11,718 bases of DNA from an uncultured Polyangiaceae bacterium (GCA_938004815.1 CALKVR010000613.1:1-11718); one strand, 5' to 3'. Counted from the stretch's first letter, positions 1 to 7,758 are shown. A program made the numbers and translations. The notes: generated by a model not told the origin, from the letters alone.

Positions 1-41
1 TATCCTCTTCGTCGGCAGCGTCAGATGTGTATAAGAGACAG
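1..41 (+). other. Nextera i5 barcode plus Tn5 adapter (library artefact)
   Basis: Bases 9-22 read TCGTCGGCAGCGTC and bases 23-41 read AGATGTGTATAAGAGACAG, which together are the standard Nextera read-1 adapter ending in the 19-bp hyperactive Tn5 mosaic end. Bases 1-8, TATCCTCT, match the Nextera i5 index numbered 503 as I remember it. Genomic sequence therefore begins at base 42. This is untrimmed library sequence and not part of the organism. Translating it gives the spurious N-terminus MCIRDR in one frame, a known hallmark of this contaminant in predicted proteins. Confidence 0.98.
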
Positions 42-43
42 AC

Positions 44-1852
44 GCGAAGCAGCGCAAGCGGCGCGTCTTCGTCGTGGTGGGCATCATCGTCGCCCTCGTC
101 GCGGGCGCGGGCGGCTTCGCCTTCTGGCAGGTGCGCCAGGCCAAGGCCAAGGCGCAAGAGGCCTTCGCCGCGACCGCGCAGTGCTTGATCGGCGAGCCGC
201 CCACCGAGGGCCAAGCGCCGGCCGCGCGGTTCCGGCAGTACCAGCTCACGGCGATGGGGCTCCCCGAGGCCAAGCGAGGGATGGTCGACAAGGTGCCGTG
301 GCCGCAGCGCTGCGGCTACCGCGCGCAAGAGCTGTTCGACGCTTCGCGCAGCGCAGGGCTCACGTCGGGCGGCGACAAGAACCTGCCGTACTGGGCCGAC
401 GCGCTCGCCAAGATCCTCAAGTCGCCGCAGGGGCACGTGCTCGACGCGACCGAGCCCCTCAACGCCATGTTCGAGATGGCGCAGAAAGAGGGCCTGACGT
501 TCTCCAAGGAGACCAAGGAGGCTTATCCCCCGGGCGGCGCCGCGCCGATGAACGCGGACGATCTGCTCAAGCTCGGCAGCATGACCAAGAAGCCGTTCTC
601 GTTCGCCAAGGTCTCGCTGGATCCGCTCGCGGGTGAGGTGCGGCGCCTCCTCGTCCAAGACCCGGATGTCCCCGAGTCGCCCTTCGTCTGCACGGTGAGC
701 GAGCAGCTCGTCGCGTGCAAGAAGCTCCCCGGCGAGCTCGGCAAGTCCAAGCACGGCCTATCGCTCGTCGGCACCACCCACAAGGACGCCGCGCCGCTCG
801 TGTTCGCCGGTCAGCGCGGTCAGTCGGGTGTTTTTCGCAGCGATACGGGTGAAGAGATCTACGCCGGGTACACGTCCTCGGCCTACGTCGCCGAAGACGG
901 GTCGGTCGTCGCGATCACCGAGGGCGACGACGGCAAGGCCTACCTGGTCACGGCCAAGAAGGGCGAGAAGGCCCAGAAAAAAGAGCTCGAGATCGAGGGC
1001 TACGACATCGGGGCGGCGAGCGTCTCCACGACCATCCTCTGGGACCAGCTCGTCTTCGTCGGCATCAAGAAGTCGGACAAAGACAAAGACGAGAAGGCCG
1101 AGGCGGGCGACGACGGCGAGCCCGTCGAGAAACCGCGCCCGCTGCACGCGTACGCGATGCCGATCGACGCCGCGAACGGCAAGCTGGGGGCCGTCGTCGA
1201 TCTGGGCGTCGTCGGCGAGATCTTCGGGCAGATGCCGCGGGCGGGGCGAGACCCGGTGATCGGCGGGTGCCGCTCGGCCGAGAGCATGACGGCGCTCGTC
1301 CACGTGCGCGGCCAGTCCAAGGCGATCTCGTACTTCGACGGCAAGTGGTCACCGCCGCTCGCGGTCTTCGTACGCGGCGGGGCCATGTGCGACTCCGGCG
1401 GCTTCGGCACGGCGGGCCTCGCGCACGGCTCCGAGTCCGAGCCGTGGACAGGGTCGGTCTCGCATACGCGGTGCACGACGAAGGGCTGCGAGAGCAAGAG
1501 CAGCTCGATGAAGGAGCTCCTCACCGGCGGCCTCGAGCTCGCGCCGCGCGCGCGCCTCGCCGACGCCGTGCCTCTCGGTGACGACGTCGTCGTCGCGTGG
1601 GTGGCGGGCGAGCGCGGCGGCGTCCGCGCGCGCGTGGCCGCCGCCGACAAGCTGCCGCAGACCGACGACATCGTCGTGTTCGACGACCTGATCAAGGACG
1701 GCAAGCTTCGCGAGAAGAGCATCGTGACCGATATCGGCGTGCTGCCGGGCCAGGGGTTCGCCATCGTCGTCATCGCCACCGAGACGGGGGTGTTCGCGAC
1801 CGTCATCAAGAAGGGCGGCGAGGTCGGGGGCATCAACGTCACCTCGGAGTAG
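44..1852 (+). CDS. Membrane-anchored protein of unknown function, 5' partial
   Basis: I do not recognise a family. The frame is open from the adapter junction, with first complete codon at 44, to the TAG at 1852, leaving about 602 residues. A basic stretch (KQRKRR, about residues 2-7) precedes a hydrophobic segment (about 8-28), followed by a charged, Ala/Lys-rich stretch. This suggests a single N-terminal anchor with the cytoplasmic tail cut off by the contig edge. A GTG at 74 could serve as a start, but it lies inside the hydrophobic segment and would discard the basic flank, so the true start is probably upstream of the contig. The rest is a large soluble part with short hydrophobic strands and turns such as SGVFRSDTGEE and EDGSVVAITEGDDG, which resemble beta-propeller repeats. 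Several cysteines suggest an extracytoplasmic location. A Lys/Asp/Glu-rich loop lies near 1075-1135. The product could be secreted or periplasmic. It is followed 27 bp later by another unknown gene on the same strand. Confidence 0.85.
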   Translation, partial: AKQRKRRVFVVVGIIVALVAGAGGFAFWQVRQAKAKAQEAFAATAQCLIGEPPTEGQAPAARFRQYQLTAMGLPEAKRGMVDKVPWPQRCGYRAQELFDASRSAGLTSGGDKNLPYWADALAKILKSPQGHVLDATEPLNAMFEMAQKEGLTFSKETKEAYPPGGAAPMNADDLLKLGSMTKKPFSFAKVSLDPLAGEVRRLLVQDPDVPESPFVCTVSEQLVACKKLPGELGKSKHGLSLVGTTHKDAAPLVFAGQRGQSGVFRSDTGEEIYAGYTSSAYVAEDGSVVAITEGDDGKAYLVTAKKGEKAQKKELEIEGYDIGAASVSTTILWDQLVFVGIKKSDKDKDEKAEAGDDGEPVEKPRPLHAYAMPIDAANGKLGAVVDLGVVGEIFGQMPRAGRDPVIGGCRSAESMTALVHVRGQSKAISYFDGKWSPPLAVFVRGGAMCDSGGFGTAGLAHGSESEPWTGSVSHTRCTTKGCESKSSSMKELLTGGLELAPRARLADAVPLGDDVVVAWVAGERGGVRARVAAADKLPQTDDIVVFDDLIKDGKLREKSIVTDIGVLPGQGFAIVVIATETGVFATVIKKGGEVGGINVTSE

Positions 1853-1879
1853 GCGCAGGCTCGTGCTACCTTCGGGGCG

Positions 1880-2398
1880 ATGACCTCCAAGCCGCCCGAT
1901 GCGCCCGGCGCCCCTGGCACCGGAACGAAGACTCTGCCGGGCGAGAAGGACCGCTTCGGCGATCTCCCGGCGCTCGAGGTCGAGCTCGTTCACGAGGTCA
2001 GGCGGCCGCCCACGGTCGAGAAGCCGTGGACGATGCTCGAGGTCTGGACGCAGAACCGCATCTACTCGATCGACCTCAACATGCTCTGTCACGAGGTCGT
2101 CGACATCGCGAGCAAGAAGCCGGTCAAAGACCACGATCTCGTCGGCGCGCGCTTGCTCGGCGGCCAGTTCAACGAGAACGACAAGACCCACCTCTCCCAC
2201 CCCTTCCCGCGCCCGGGCACCGAGGCGGTGTTCGAGCAACCGCGACCCGGCGGCGGGGTCGTCTTTTCGCACTCGTCTCCCGTGACGCGCGTGGTGCTGC
2301 GCTTGCGGCAGATCACCATCGTCACCGGCGGTGAGCAGCCCACGTGGGACCAGATCGCCAAGGCCGGGCGCACGTCGACGCTGCCCTCCGAAGAGTGA
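1880..2398 (+). CDS. Hypothetical protein, 172 aa
   Basis: No family is recognised. The reading frame runs from ATG 1880 to TGA 2398 with the G/C third-position bias of its neighbours. Residues 1-25 are Pro/Gly/Lys-rich and probably disordered. Residues 30-150 form a compact segment with alternating strands (LEVWTQNRIYSIDLNMLCHEVVDI, split about residues 53-76, and VTRVVLRLRQITIVTGG near 135-151), suggesting a mostly beta domain. There is no signal peptide, membrane segment or catalytic motif, so a cytoplasmic location is likely. The gene starts 27 bp after the preceding stop and probably shares its transcript. No strong Shine-Dalgarno is visible, only a GGGGCG just before the ATG. It ends 28 bp from the stop of a convergent small gene. 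The only cysteine is residue 70. Confidence 0.8.
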   Translation: MTSKPPDAPGAPGTGTKTLPGEKDRFGDLPALEVELVHEVRRPPTVEKPWTMLEVWTQNRIYSIDLNMLCHEVVDIASKKPVKDHDLVGARLLGGQFNENDKTHLSHPFPRPGTEAVFEQPRPGGGVVFSHSSPVTRVVLRLRQITIVTGGEQPTWDQIAKAGRTSTLPSEE

Positions 2399-2426
2399 CG
2401 CCGCCAGAGCAGGGGCGCGCGCACAG

Positions 2427-2657
2427 TCAGTCTCCGAGGTAGCGCTCCCAGAACCTGTCGCCCCACTGCCACGCAAAGAGGGCGAAGAGGAGCGCGGGCA
2501 ACCCGACCGCGACCGCCATCCCTGGCCACGAGCCCGTGCCCCACCCCAGGCCCCCGACGCAGCCCAGGCCGACGAAGACGCCGAAGATGGCGCCGCAACC
2601 TGCCTGCACAGGCCGTCCGTCACCGATGCCGCTGGGCGGCCCCCCGTCTCGTCTCAT
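2427..2657 (-). CDS. Small two-helix membrane protein, 76 aa
   Basis: This is a short gene of unknown function. The start ATG (2657-2655) has GGTGAG a few bases upstream, a reasonable ribosome site. The product has an Arg/Gly/Pro-rich N-terminus (residues 1-18), a Gly-rich hydrophobic segment (about 20-40), a short SWPG turn, a second hydrophobic segment (about 47-64), and a charged aromatic tail ending WGDRFWERYLGD. The layout is a typical inner-membrane hairpin. It lies 75 bp after the stop of the helical lipoprotein on the same strand and is the last gene of that run. It could be the tail of the operon or have its own promoter. The overlapping frames on the other strand are low-complexity Arg/Pro translations, which favours this one. 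Confidence 0.7.
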   Translation of the reverse strand: MRRDGGPPSGIGDGRPVQAGCGAIFGVFVGLGCVGGLGWGTGSWPGMAVAVGLPALLFALFAWQWGDRFWERYLGD

Positions 2658-2732
2658 CTGCTCACCATGCGCCCGGAATACCGGAAGTAAAGTGGGCGTC
2701 TTTGAATCGTCGGCGCGCTTCTCGTCGGCCGC

Positions 2733-4424
2733 TCATGGCGCCGACTTGGCGATCGCCTTGGCTGCGGCGGCCGCGGCCTTGGATCGCTCGTCCGCCTCTT
2801 TCTTCGCCTTCGGATCGGTCAGCAGGCTCGAAGCCTTGGCGAACCGGTCGGCGAGGCCCTCCCAGTACTTGGGCTCGGCGTCGCGGGGCGCGGCGATGGT
2901 CCGGAGGACGCCTGCGTCGAACGCGGCCATCCCCCCGAGGGGAGATGCGCCGTCTTCTTGCGCCACCACGTCGAGCGCGCGCACGTCGGCGAACTCGGGC
3001 GAGAAGCCCTCGTTCTTGAGCATCAGGGCGGCGACGTCCTCGGGGCCGCGGCGTAGCGCGATGGCGAGCGCGAGGTTGAGGCGATCCTCTTTCGTGAGCT
3101 TGTCCTTCGGGATCTTGGACAGGAGCGAGGCTGCGGCGTCGAAGTCGACCGCGCGCCAATAGCGAATGCCCATCGTGAGCCGCGCACGCGCGTAGAGCGC
3201 GCGGGCCTCGTTCGAGAGCGTCGCCTCGCTCTCTTTGAGCGCGGCGCGGTGGGGGAGGGGGACGCCGACGTGGACGAGCGACTTGAGGACGCCCGGGTCG
3301 CTGGCCGCCTCGGCGGGCAGGAGCAGCCCGGCGTAGAAGGTGGGCAGGTCGCGCGCGAGGCGCTCGTTCACGTTCGTTGCCGACGGCGCGGGCGGCGGCA
3401 GAACGAGCAGGGCATCGAGCGAATCGACGCGGCGCCCGCCGTAGAGCTTGGCGAGGAGGCCGCGCGCGGTGTCGACGCGCTCGCTCCGGATGACGCCGGA
3501 GACCGCCATCTCGCGCATGCCCGCGAGCGCGCCGTCGCGGCCGCGCGACTTGCGGGGCTCGAGTTGCTCGTCGAGCGACGCGTAGTAGGCGTTGGCGAGC
3601 TCGGGGTCCTTCTTGAACTCGTCGGGGATGGGCACGTCGCGCACGGCCTCGACCATGCGGAGATCGGCCGTGCCCGCCGCGATCGCGACGACGCCGCGGC
3701 CGTACGAGCCCAGATCCGAGCCGGCCTTGGCGAGCTCTTGCACCGCAACCGCCTGCTCGGTGAACCACTTCCACATCGGGCCCTTCACGAAGTCGGCGAC
3801 CCTTTGCTTCGTGAACGGAGGGCTCGGCTTGGGAGGGGCCTGCACCGCGCGATGGAGGCGCGCCGCCAGCGCTTGCCCGACGAGGGCGTGCTGCACGGCG
3901 CCGGGGACGCTCGCCGGCTTCTTGTCGAAGAAGCTCGTGACGAGCACGTCTCCGCAGGCGGCGGGCGCGAGCTCGACCCGGAGCGAGCGCACCAGACCGG
4001 ACGGCAGGTCGGCGCAGGCCTCGACGCCGGAGAGCGCCTCGTCGCGCGCGTCGGCGCCGTCGGCCGCGAGCGCGGCGTCGAGGGCGGCGAGGGCCGCGCT
4101 CTTGTCGGCGCACGCCGCCTTTTGCTTGGGCGCTCGCTTGACGAACGCGTTGCAGCTCGCGGGCGCAGCCGGCACGCCCTTGGGCGATGCAGCGAGCTTC
4201 ACGTCGGCGAACGTGGGCTGCGGGCCCTTCAGGAGCGGCAACGCCTCTTCGCGGACGAGCCCGGTCACCGCGAAGGGATCACCGCTCGGGCCGCCCTTCT
4301 CGACGACCTCGCCCTTCTCACCGCCGAGGTTCGGGGTCGGCAGCTCCTTGTCGGGGGTGGTGGCGCGCGGCTCGGTGCAAGCGACAGAGGCCCATGCGAC
4401 GAGCGAAAGGAGCGTGGTCCGCAT
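2733..4424 (-). CDS. Large alpha-helical lipoprotein, repeat-like
   Basis: The product is 563 residues and exported. Residues 1-16 (MRTTLLSLVAWASVAC) form a short signal peptide with a plausible but non-consensus lipobox (SVAC, lipid Cys16), followed by a Pro/Thr/Glu-rich linker. The rest is almost entirely helical and rich in Ala, Leu, Lys and Asp. Segments such as YWRAVDFDAAASLLSKIP and LTKEDRLNLALAIALRRG (near residues 425-465) look like degenerate tetratricopeptide helices. The C-terminus is an Ala/Lys-rich helix. I see no enzyme motif, so a scaffold or assembly role at the envelope is inference. I chose ATG 4424 because the frame is open further upstream but that extension is Arg/Ser/Pro-rich and overlaps the preceding gene, whereas 4424 begins directly with the signal peptide. 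It lies 22 bp behind the phospholipase-like gene. Confidence 0.85.
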   Translation of the reverse strand: MRTTLLSLVAWASVACTEPRATTPDKELPTPNLGGEKGEVVEKGGPSGDPFAVTGLVREEALPLLKGPQPTFADVKLAASPKGVPAAPASCNAFVKRAPKQKAACADKSAALAALDAALAADGADARDEALSGVEACADLPSGLVRSLRVELAPAACGDVLVTSFFDKKPASVPGAVQHALVGQALAARLHRAVQAPPKPSPPFTKQRVADFVKGPMWKWFTEQAVAVQELAKAGSDLGSYGRGVVAIAAGTADLRMVEAVRDVPIPDEFKKDPELANAYYASLDEQLEPRKSRGRDGALAGMREMAVSGVIRSERVDTARGLLAKLYGGRRVDSLDALLVLPPPAPSATNVNERLARDLPTFYAGLLLPAEAASDPGVLKSLVHVGVPLPHRAALKESEATLSNEARALYARARLTMGIRYWRAVDFDAAASLLSKIPKDKLTKEDRLNLALAIALRRGPEDVAALMLKNEGFSPEFADVRALDVVAQEDGASPLGGMAAFDAGVLRTIAAPRDAEPKYWEGLADRFAKASSLLTDPKAKKEADERSKAAAAAAKAIAKSAP

Positions 4425-4446
4425 GGCGCGGGACGATAGCAGCCCT

Positions 4447-5364
4447 CTACTCCAGGGTGGGAGAGAAGGGCCGCTCGAGGACGTCGAGGCTCGCCTCCGT
4501 GTCGATCGACCCGGGGCCCAGGCGCGCGTCGAGCGCGGCGCGGGCCCGGTCGAGCTCGTCGTCGCCATCGGCGTCGAACACACGCCACACCGCTTCGAGG
4601 ACGGGCACCGACCCGGCGATCGCCGCCGCGAGTAGATCGTCGAAGCTCCCCCACGCGCCCGAGAAGAAGACGGCGCGGCCGTGCTCCTTCTCGGCGGGCG
4701 GCGCCACGAGCTTGCCGACCGGTGAGGCGATCAGCGCGGTGTGCTGCTCGTAGCCGCGGCCCATGGCCGCGAGCGCGCGCTCGCTGGGCGGGTCATAGAT
4801 CGCCCCGGCGAACGCGCGCGTGACCGCCTGCGCGACAACACGATCGGCGAAGAGCTCGCGCATCGGCACCTGCACGACGCGCGCGATCCCGGGCGTGCCC
4901 ATCCTGTCCGCGCCGTAGTAGGCCTCGTGAAAGCAGATGGAGTGAAACTTCTCGACCTCGCGATGCGCGGCGTCGTGGTCGCGACCGTCGGGGTGACGAC
5001 GCGCGAGCGCGTTCACGAGCGGGTGGAGCTGGCGATCGATCGCGGCGTGAGAGGCGAGCCCGAGGGCGACGGCGGCGAGCCGCGCGGAGCGCGAGCGGCG
5101 CGCGTCGTCGAGGATGGCATGGAGGATCGGCACCGCGGCGCGCTCGTGCACCACGTTGCCCCAGCGGCTCGGCCGCGGCCGGAGCTTGGCGACGTAGCGC
5201 AGCACCTCGGCCGCGTACGCGTCGAAGTAGGGGAGATCGAGGAGCACCGCGCCGAAGCGGGCCGCGTCCTCTTCGCGAACGAGAGAGCGGCGCATCGCCC
5301 CGGGCACATTGGGCGATGCTGCCGCCTCGCGGAGCGACGTCAGGTGGATGCCTTCGGCGGGCAT
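4447..5364 (-). CDS. Zinc-dependent phospholipase C-like protein
   Basis: The 305-residue product resembles the zinc-dependent phospholipase C/S1-P1 nuclease-like family, whose members use clustered His and Asp residues to bind zinc. The family start, a short M-P-x-x-G-x-H (here MPAEGIHL, His7), is present. GAVLLDLPYFD (residues 38-48, Asp43) fits the family G-x-x-x-x-D-x-P-Y. His73 lies in NVVHER, and LASHAAIDRQLHPLVN (103-118) supplies His106, Asp110 and His114. AHREVEKFHSICFHE (133-147) supplies further His and Glu. There is no signal peptide, so if it is a phospholipase it acts inside the cell or leaves by an unusual route. Substrate is unknown, since distant family members often have no tested activity. 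It starts 7 bp after the stop of the sugar-dehydrogenase gene, which points to cotranscription. A residue-by-residue zinc-site comparison was not possible. Confidence 0.8.
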   Translation of the reverse strand: MPAEGIHLTSLREAAASPNVPGAMRRSLVREEDAARFGAVLLDLPYFDAYAAEVLRYVAKLRPRPSRWGNVVHERAAVPILHAILDDARRSRSARLAAVALGLASHAAIDRQLHPLVNALARRHPDGRDHDAAHREVEKFHSICFHEAYYGADRMGTPGIARVVQVPMRELFADRVVAQAVTRAFAGAIYDPPSERALAAMGRGYEQHTALIASPVGKLVAPPAEKEHGRAVFFSGAWGSFDDLLAAAIAGSVPVLEAVWRVFDADGDDELDRARAALDARLGPGSIDTEASLDVLERPFSPTLE

Positions 5365-5371
5365 GGTCTGC

Positions 5372-6688
5372 TCAATCCGGCTCGATGCGGTAGACGACGC
5401 CTTCCATGTCGAGCACGTAGAGCTCGCCGTTCAGGTCCTGGCCGAACGAGCCGAACGTGTAGTCGCCGAGGGTGTTCGCGGTCTCCAGATCTTGCGAATG
5501 GTCGACGAGATCGGTCGCGGTGCCCGAAGGGCTGAGCAAGAACGACCGGATGCGCTTCGAGCAGATGTCGCCGTAAAAGTAGCGGCCGCGGTGGCCCGAC
5601 AGCAGATCGCCGCGGTAGACGTAGCCGCCGATGACGGCGCAGAAGCCGCCCTGGTGGTCGAGCTCGATGATCGGCATCGTCATGCCGGTCGGGTCGCAGG
5701 GCGGGTCGAAGCAGCTCGAGCCCTCGTACATGTGCCAGCCGTAATTGAGGTGCCCGTCGCCGGGACGGTGGACGCTGATCTCTTCGATGCTGTTCTGGCC
5801 GACGTCGCCCAGGTAGAGGTCGCCGTTGCACCGGTCGAAGCTCATGCGCCAGACGTTGCGCAGGCCCATGTCCCAGACGAACGGGTCGGCGCCCGGCATG
5901 TTGCCGGGCGGCGGGGTGGGAAAGGTGTCGACGTCGATGCGCATCACCTTGCCGTACTGATTGAGCGGGTTCTGCGCGTCGTTCTCGGGATCACCGGCGC
6001 CCCCGCCGTCGCCGCGGGAGTAGTAGAGCATCCCGTCGGGGCCGAACGTGATCGTGCCGCCGTAGTGCCAGACGGTGTCCTGCTCGAGGGAGATGAGCAC
6101 GCGCACCGGCGCGGGGTCGGCGACGTCGGGGTCGCTCGTCGAGCGGCGGTACTCGGCGAGGATGCTGGTCGAGTCGACCGGCGAGCCGAGCTCGGTGTAG
6201 TGCACGTAGAAGAGCCCGTTGTTCTCGTAGTCGGGGTGAAATTCGAGATCGAGGAAGCCCCGGTCCTCGTCGCAGCAATAGACGACGTCGCTCAAGTCGA
6301 GGAATGGCGTCGGCAGGACGACGCCGTCGTCGACCACGTGAATGACGCCGTTTCGCTCCGCGATGAAGAGGCGCGAAGGGTTCGTCGGGTGCGGCGCCAT
6401 CGCGATCGGGAGCGGAATGTCCGTCGTGAACGGCACGAGCTGCAGCCCCTCGGGCGTCGGCTCGGCCGCGTCGCAGTTCGCGCCGCCCGTCGACGCGCTC
6501 GACGACGAGGATGACGATGTGCTCGTCGCCGACGTCGACGCGCTGGACGACGACACCGACGTGCTGCTCGTCACGCTGCTGCCGGTCGAGGTGCTGCTCG
6601 TCGATGCGGCCCCGCCCGAGCCGGTGTCGTCGCCGCAGGCGAGGGCCCAGAGCGCGAAACCCGCGAGAAGCAAAGCGCGAAACGTCAT
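5372..6688 (-). CDS. PQQ-dependent sugar dehydrogenase-type lipoprotein
   Basis: The product is a 438-residue member of the soluble glucose/sorbosone dehydrogenase family (GSDH, YliI/Hedgehog-interacting type six-bladed propeller), which typically oxidises sugars using pyrroloquinoline quinone and calcium. Residues 1-18 form a lipoprotein signal with lipobox ALAC (Cys18). Residues 29-68 are almost pure Ser/Thr. The propeller follows, with family motifs FIAERNGVIHVVDDG (108-122), FLDLEFHPDYENNGLFYVHYT (split about 145-165), WHYGGTITFGPDG (207-219), GDGGGAGDP (226-234), GLRNVWRMSFD (275-285), GDVGQNSIEEI (294-304) and NYGW (315-318). By eye His208 and Arg277 align with the catalytic His and the PQQ-contacting Arg of Acinetobacter glucose dehydrogenase. 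The usual HNGG is HYGG here. Ten cysteines beyond the lipid Cys fit an oxidising compartment. It is the first gene of the minus-strand cluster. Substrate and electron acceptor cannot be read from sequence. Confidence 0.93.
   Translation of the reverse strand: MTFRALLLAGFALWALACGDDTGSGGAASTSSTSTGSSVTSSTSVSSSSASTSATSTSSSSSSSASTGGANCDAAEPTPEGLQLVPFTTDIPLPIAMAPHPTNPSRLFIAERNGVIHVVDDGVVLPTPFLDLSDVVYCCDEDRGFLDLEFHPDYENNGLFYVHYTELGSPVDSTSILAEYRRSTSDPDVADPAPVRVLISLEQDTVWHYGGTITFGPDGMLYYSRGDGGGAGDPENDAQNPLNQYGKVMRIDVDTFPTPPPGNMPGADPFVWDMGLRNVWRMSFDRCNGDLYLGDVGQNSIEEISVHRPGDGHLNYGWHMYEGSSCFDPPCDPTGMTMPIIELDHQGGFCAVIGGYVYRGDLLSGHRGRYFYGDICSKRIRSFLLSPSGTATDLVDHSQDLETANTLGDYTFGSFGQDLNGELYVLDMEGVVYRIEPD
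6485..6604 (-). repeat. Ser/Thr low-complexity linker-coding tract
   Basis: This tract encodes residues 29-68 of the sugar dehydrogenase-type lipoprotein, about 40 codons nearly all Ser or Thr with occasional Ala, Val or Gly. It is built of imperfect tcg/acg/agc triplets and looks like triplet-level slippage with drift. The encoded linker would hold the propeller away from the membrane anchor and is a likely length-variable region between strains. Confidence 0.8.
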
Positions 6689-6786
6689 GGTCGAGCATCA
6701 TGGCGCGGAGTGGGCGCGCGTCAACGGCGGGCTTGCGTGGATCGAGTGCTCCTCGGTAGGTTCGTCAATTGCTTTCCGAGTCCACC

Positions 6787-7671
6787 ATGACGACGCCTCC
6801 TCCGCCCACAAGGATCCTCGCCGCGACAGACCTCCGCCCCGAGTCGGACGAGGCGTTGCAGCAAGCGCTGAGCATTTCGGGTGGAAGGCACCGTGTGGCG
6901 ATCTGTCACGTCTTGCCTCGGGTCGATGCGATCCGGCCCCTGTTTCCGCAGCTACACATCGAGGAGGGGCTGGCGGCAGCCGAGCTCGAGGCGTTCGCCC
7001 GCGAGGAGCTCGATCGCTGCTTGGCGAGAGTCGGCTCACCCGATGTCGATGTCTTCATGGAGCACGGCGCGCCGAGCGTCTGCATCGTCGAGCGCGCCAA
7101 GGCGTGGAGGGCCGACCTGATCGTGGTCGGGACGCCGCGCTCCACCTCGAGGACATCGCGGACGGCGGAGAGCGTGGTGCGCACGGCGACCGCTCCCGTG
7201 CTCATGGCGCGCCCCTCGGGTCGCGGCCCGGTGGTGGCGGCCTGCGACCTCGGAGACGCGTCGCAACCCGCGCTCGCGATGGCGGCGGCGCAGGCACGGG
7301 CTCTCGGCAAGGGGCTGGTCGCGCTTCACGCGATCGACGCGACGAGAGAGCTCGCCTGGCTGGGCGCGCTTTCTCGGTTCTCCGAGCTCGCGCGCGACTC
7401 GTACGAGAACAAGCTCGCTTCGCGGATGGAAGAAGCGAAGACGCTGCTCCAAAGCGCGGTGGCTGCGGTCGCGCCCGACGGGCTCGTCGACGTCCAGCTC
7501 GGCGGCGCGGCTGAAGTCATCTGTCGTCGGGCGGGCGACCTCGACGCTTCTCTCGTCGTCGTCGCGACGCGCGGGCGAACTGGCTTCGACTATGCCCTCG
7601 TCGGCAGCGTCGCCGAGGGGGTCTTCGAGCGCGCCCCGTGCTCCGTGCTGGCGGTGCGCGACCAGGCCTGA
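6787..7671 (+). CDS. Tandem universal stress protein (two UspA domains)
   Basis: The 294-residue product carries two UspA folds, residues about 8-142 and 147-291. Each begins with a strand ending in Asp (ILAATDL, VVAACDL), typical of the nucleotide-binding fold. The second domain ends VVVATRGRTGFDYALVGSVAEG (split 257-278), which matches the ATP-binding G-2x-G-9x-G-S/T pattern except that the first Gly is Ala260. The first domain has VVGTPRSTSRTSRTAES at the same place, with the second Gly and the final Gly lost, so it probably does not bind ATP in the usual way. Such tandem proteins usually act in the cytoplasm in stress survival, and partner and signal are unknown here. ATG 6787 was chosen because residue 1 sits just before the first strand. 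An in-frame TTG at 6769 would add only six residues. The gene is divergent from the dehydrogenase gene across 98 bp, which must hold both promoters. Confidence 0.95.
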   Translation: MTTPPPPTRILAATDLRPESDEALQQALSISGGRHRVAICHVLPRVDAIRPLFPQLHIEEGLAAAELEAFAREELDRCLARVGSPDVDVFMEHGAPSVCIVERAKAWRADLIVVGTPRSTSRTSRTAESVVRTATAPVLMARPSGRGPVVAACDLGDASQPALAMAAAQARALGKGLVALHAIDATRELAWLGALSRFSELARDSYENKLASRMEEAKTLLQSAVAAVAPDGLVDVQLGGAAEVICRRAGDLDASLVVVATRGRTGFDYALVGSVAEGVFERAPCSVLAVRDQA

Positions 7672-7758
7672 CCAGTGCGCCGTGTCGCTCTGGCCATGCG
7701 GGGCGATCTCGCGTGGGCGTCGGCGTCGGCCGGCGCGACGGTTGCATCGTCACCATGC

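Noticed and set aside
25..636. Open frame starting MCIRDR over the first 600 bases
   Set aside because: Its start is translated from the Nextera adapter and the rest is an Arg/Gly-rich shadow of the real frame beginning at 44.
1349..2623. Long minus-strand frame opposite the first two genes
   Set aside because: It is a low-complexity Arg/Ala/Gly/Asp translation spanning two genes and an intergenic gap, with no domain.
2668..2695. Tandem TTCCGG-TA-TTCCGG upstream of the small membrane protein gene (minus strand)
   Set aside because: A two-copy 6-bp repeat in a high-GC genome is easily chance, and no promoter elements are placed around it.
3249..4439. Long plus-strand frame opposite the helical lipoprotein
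   Set aside because: Composition is Arg/Gly/Ala/Val/His-rich with no signal or family motif, as expected from the antisense of a high-GC gene. The opposite strand has a signal peptide and clear coding bias.
4425..4583. N-terminal extension of the helical lipoprotein
   Set aside because: It overlaps the preceding gene and would bury the signal peptide. Its composition is Ser/Thr/Arg/Pro shadow.
5309..6514. Long plus-strand frame of about 400 codons opposite the sugar dehydrogenase gene
   Set aside because: It is a Val/Ala/Arg/Asp-rich shadow. The minus strand carries unmistakable GSDH motifs.
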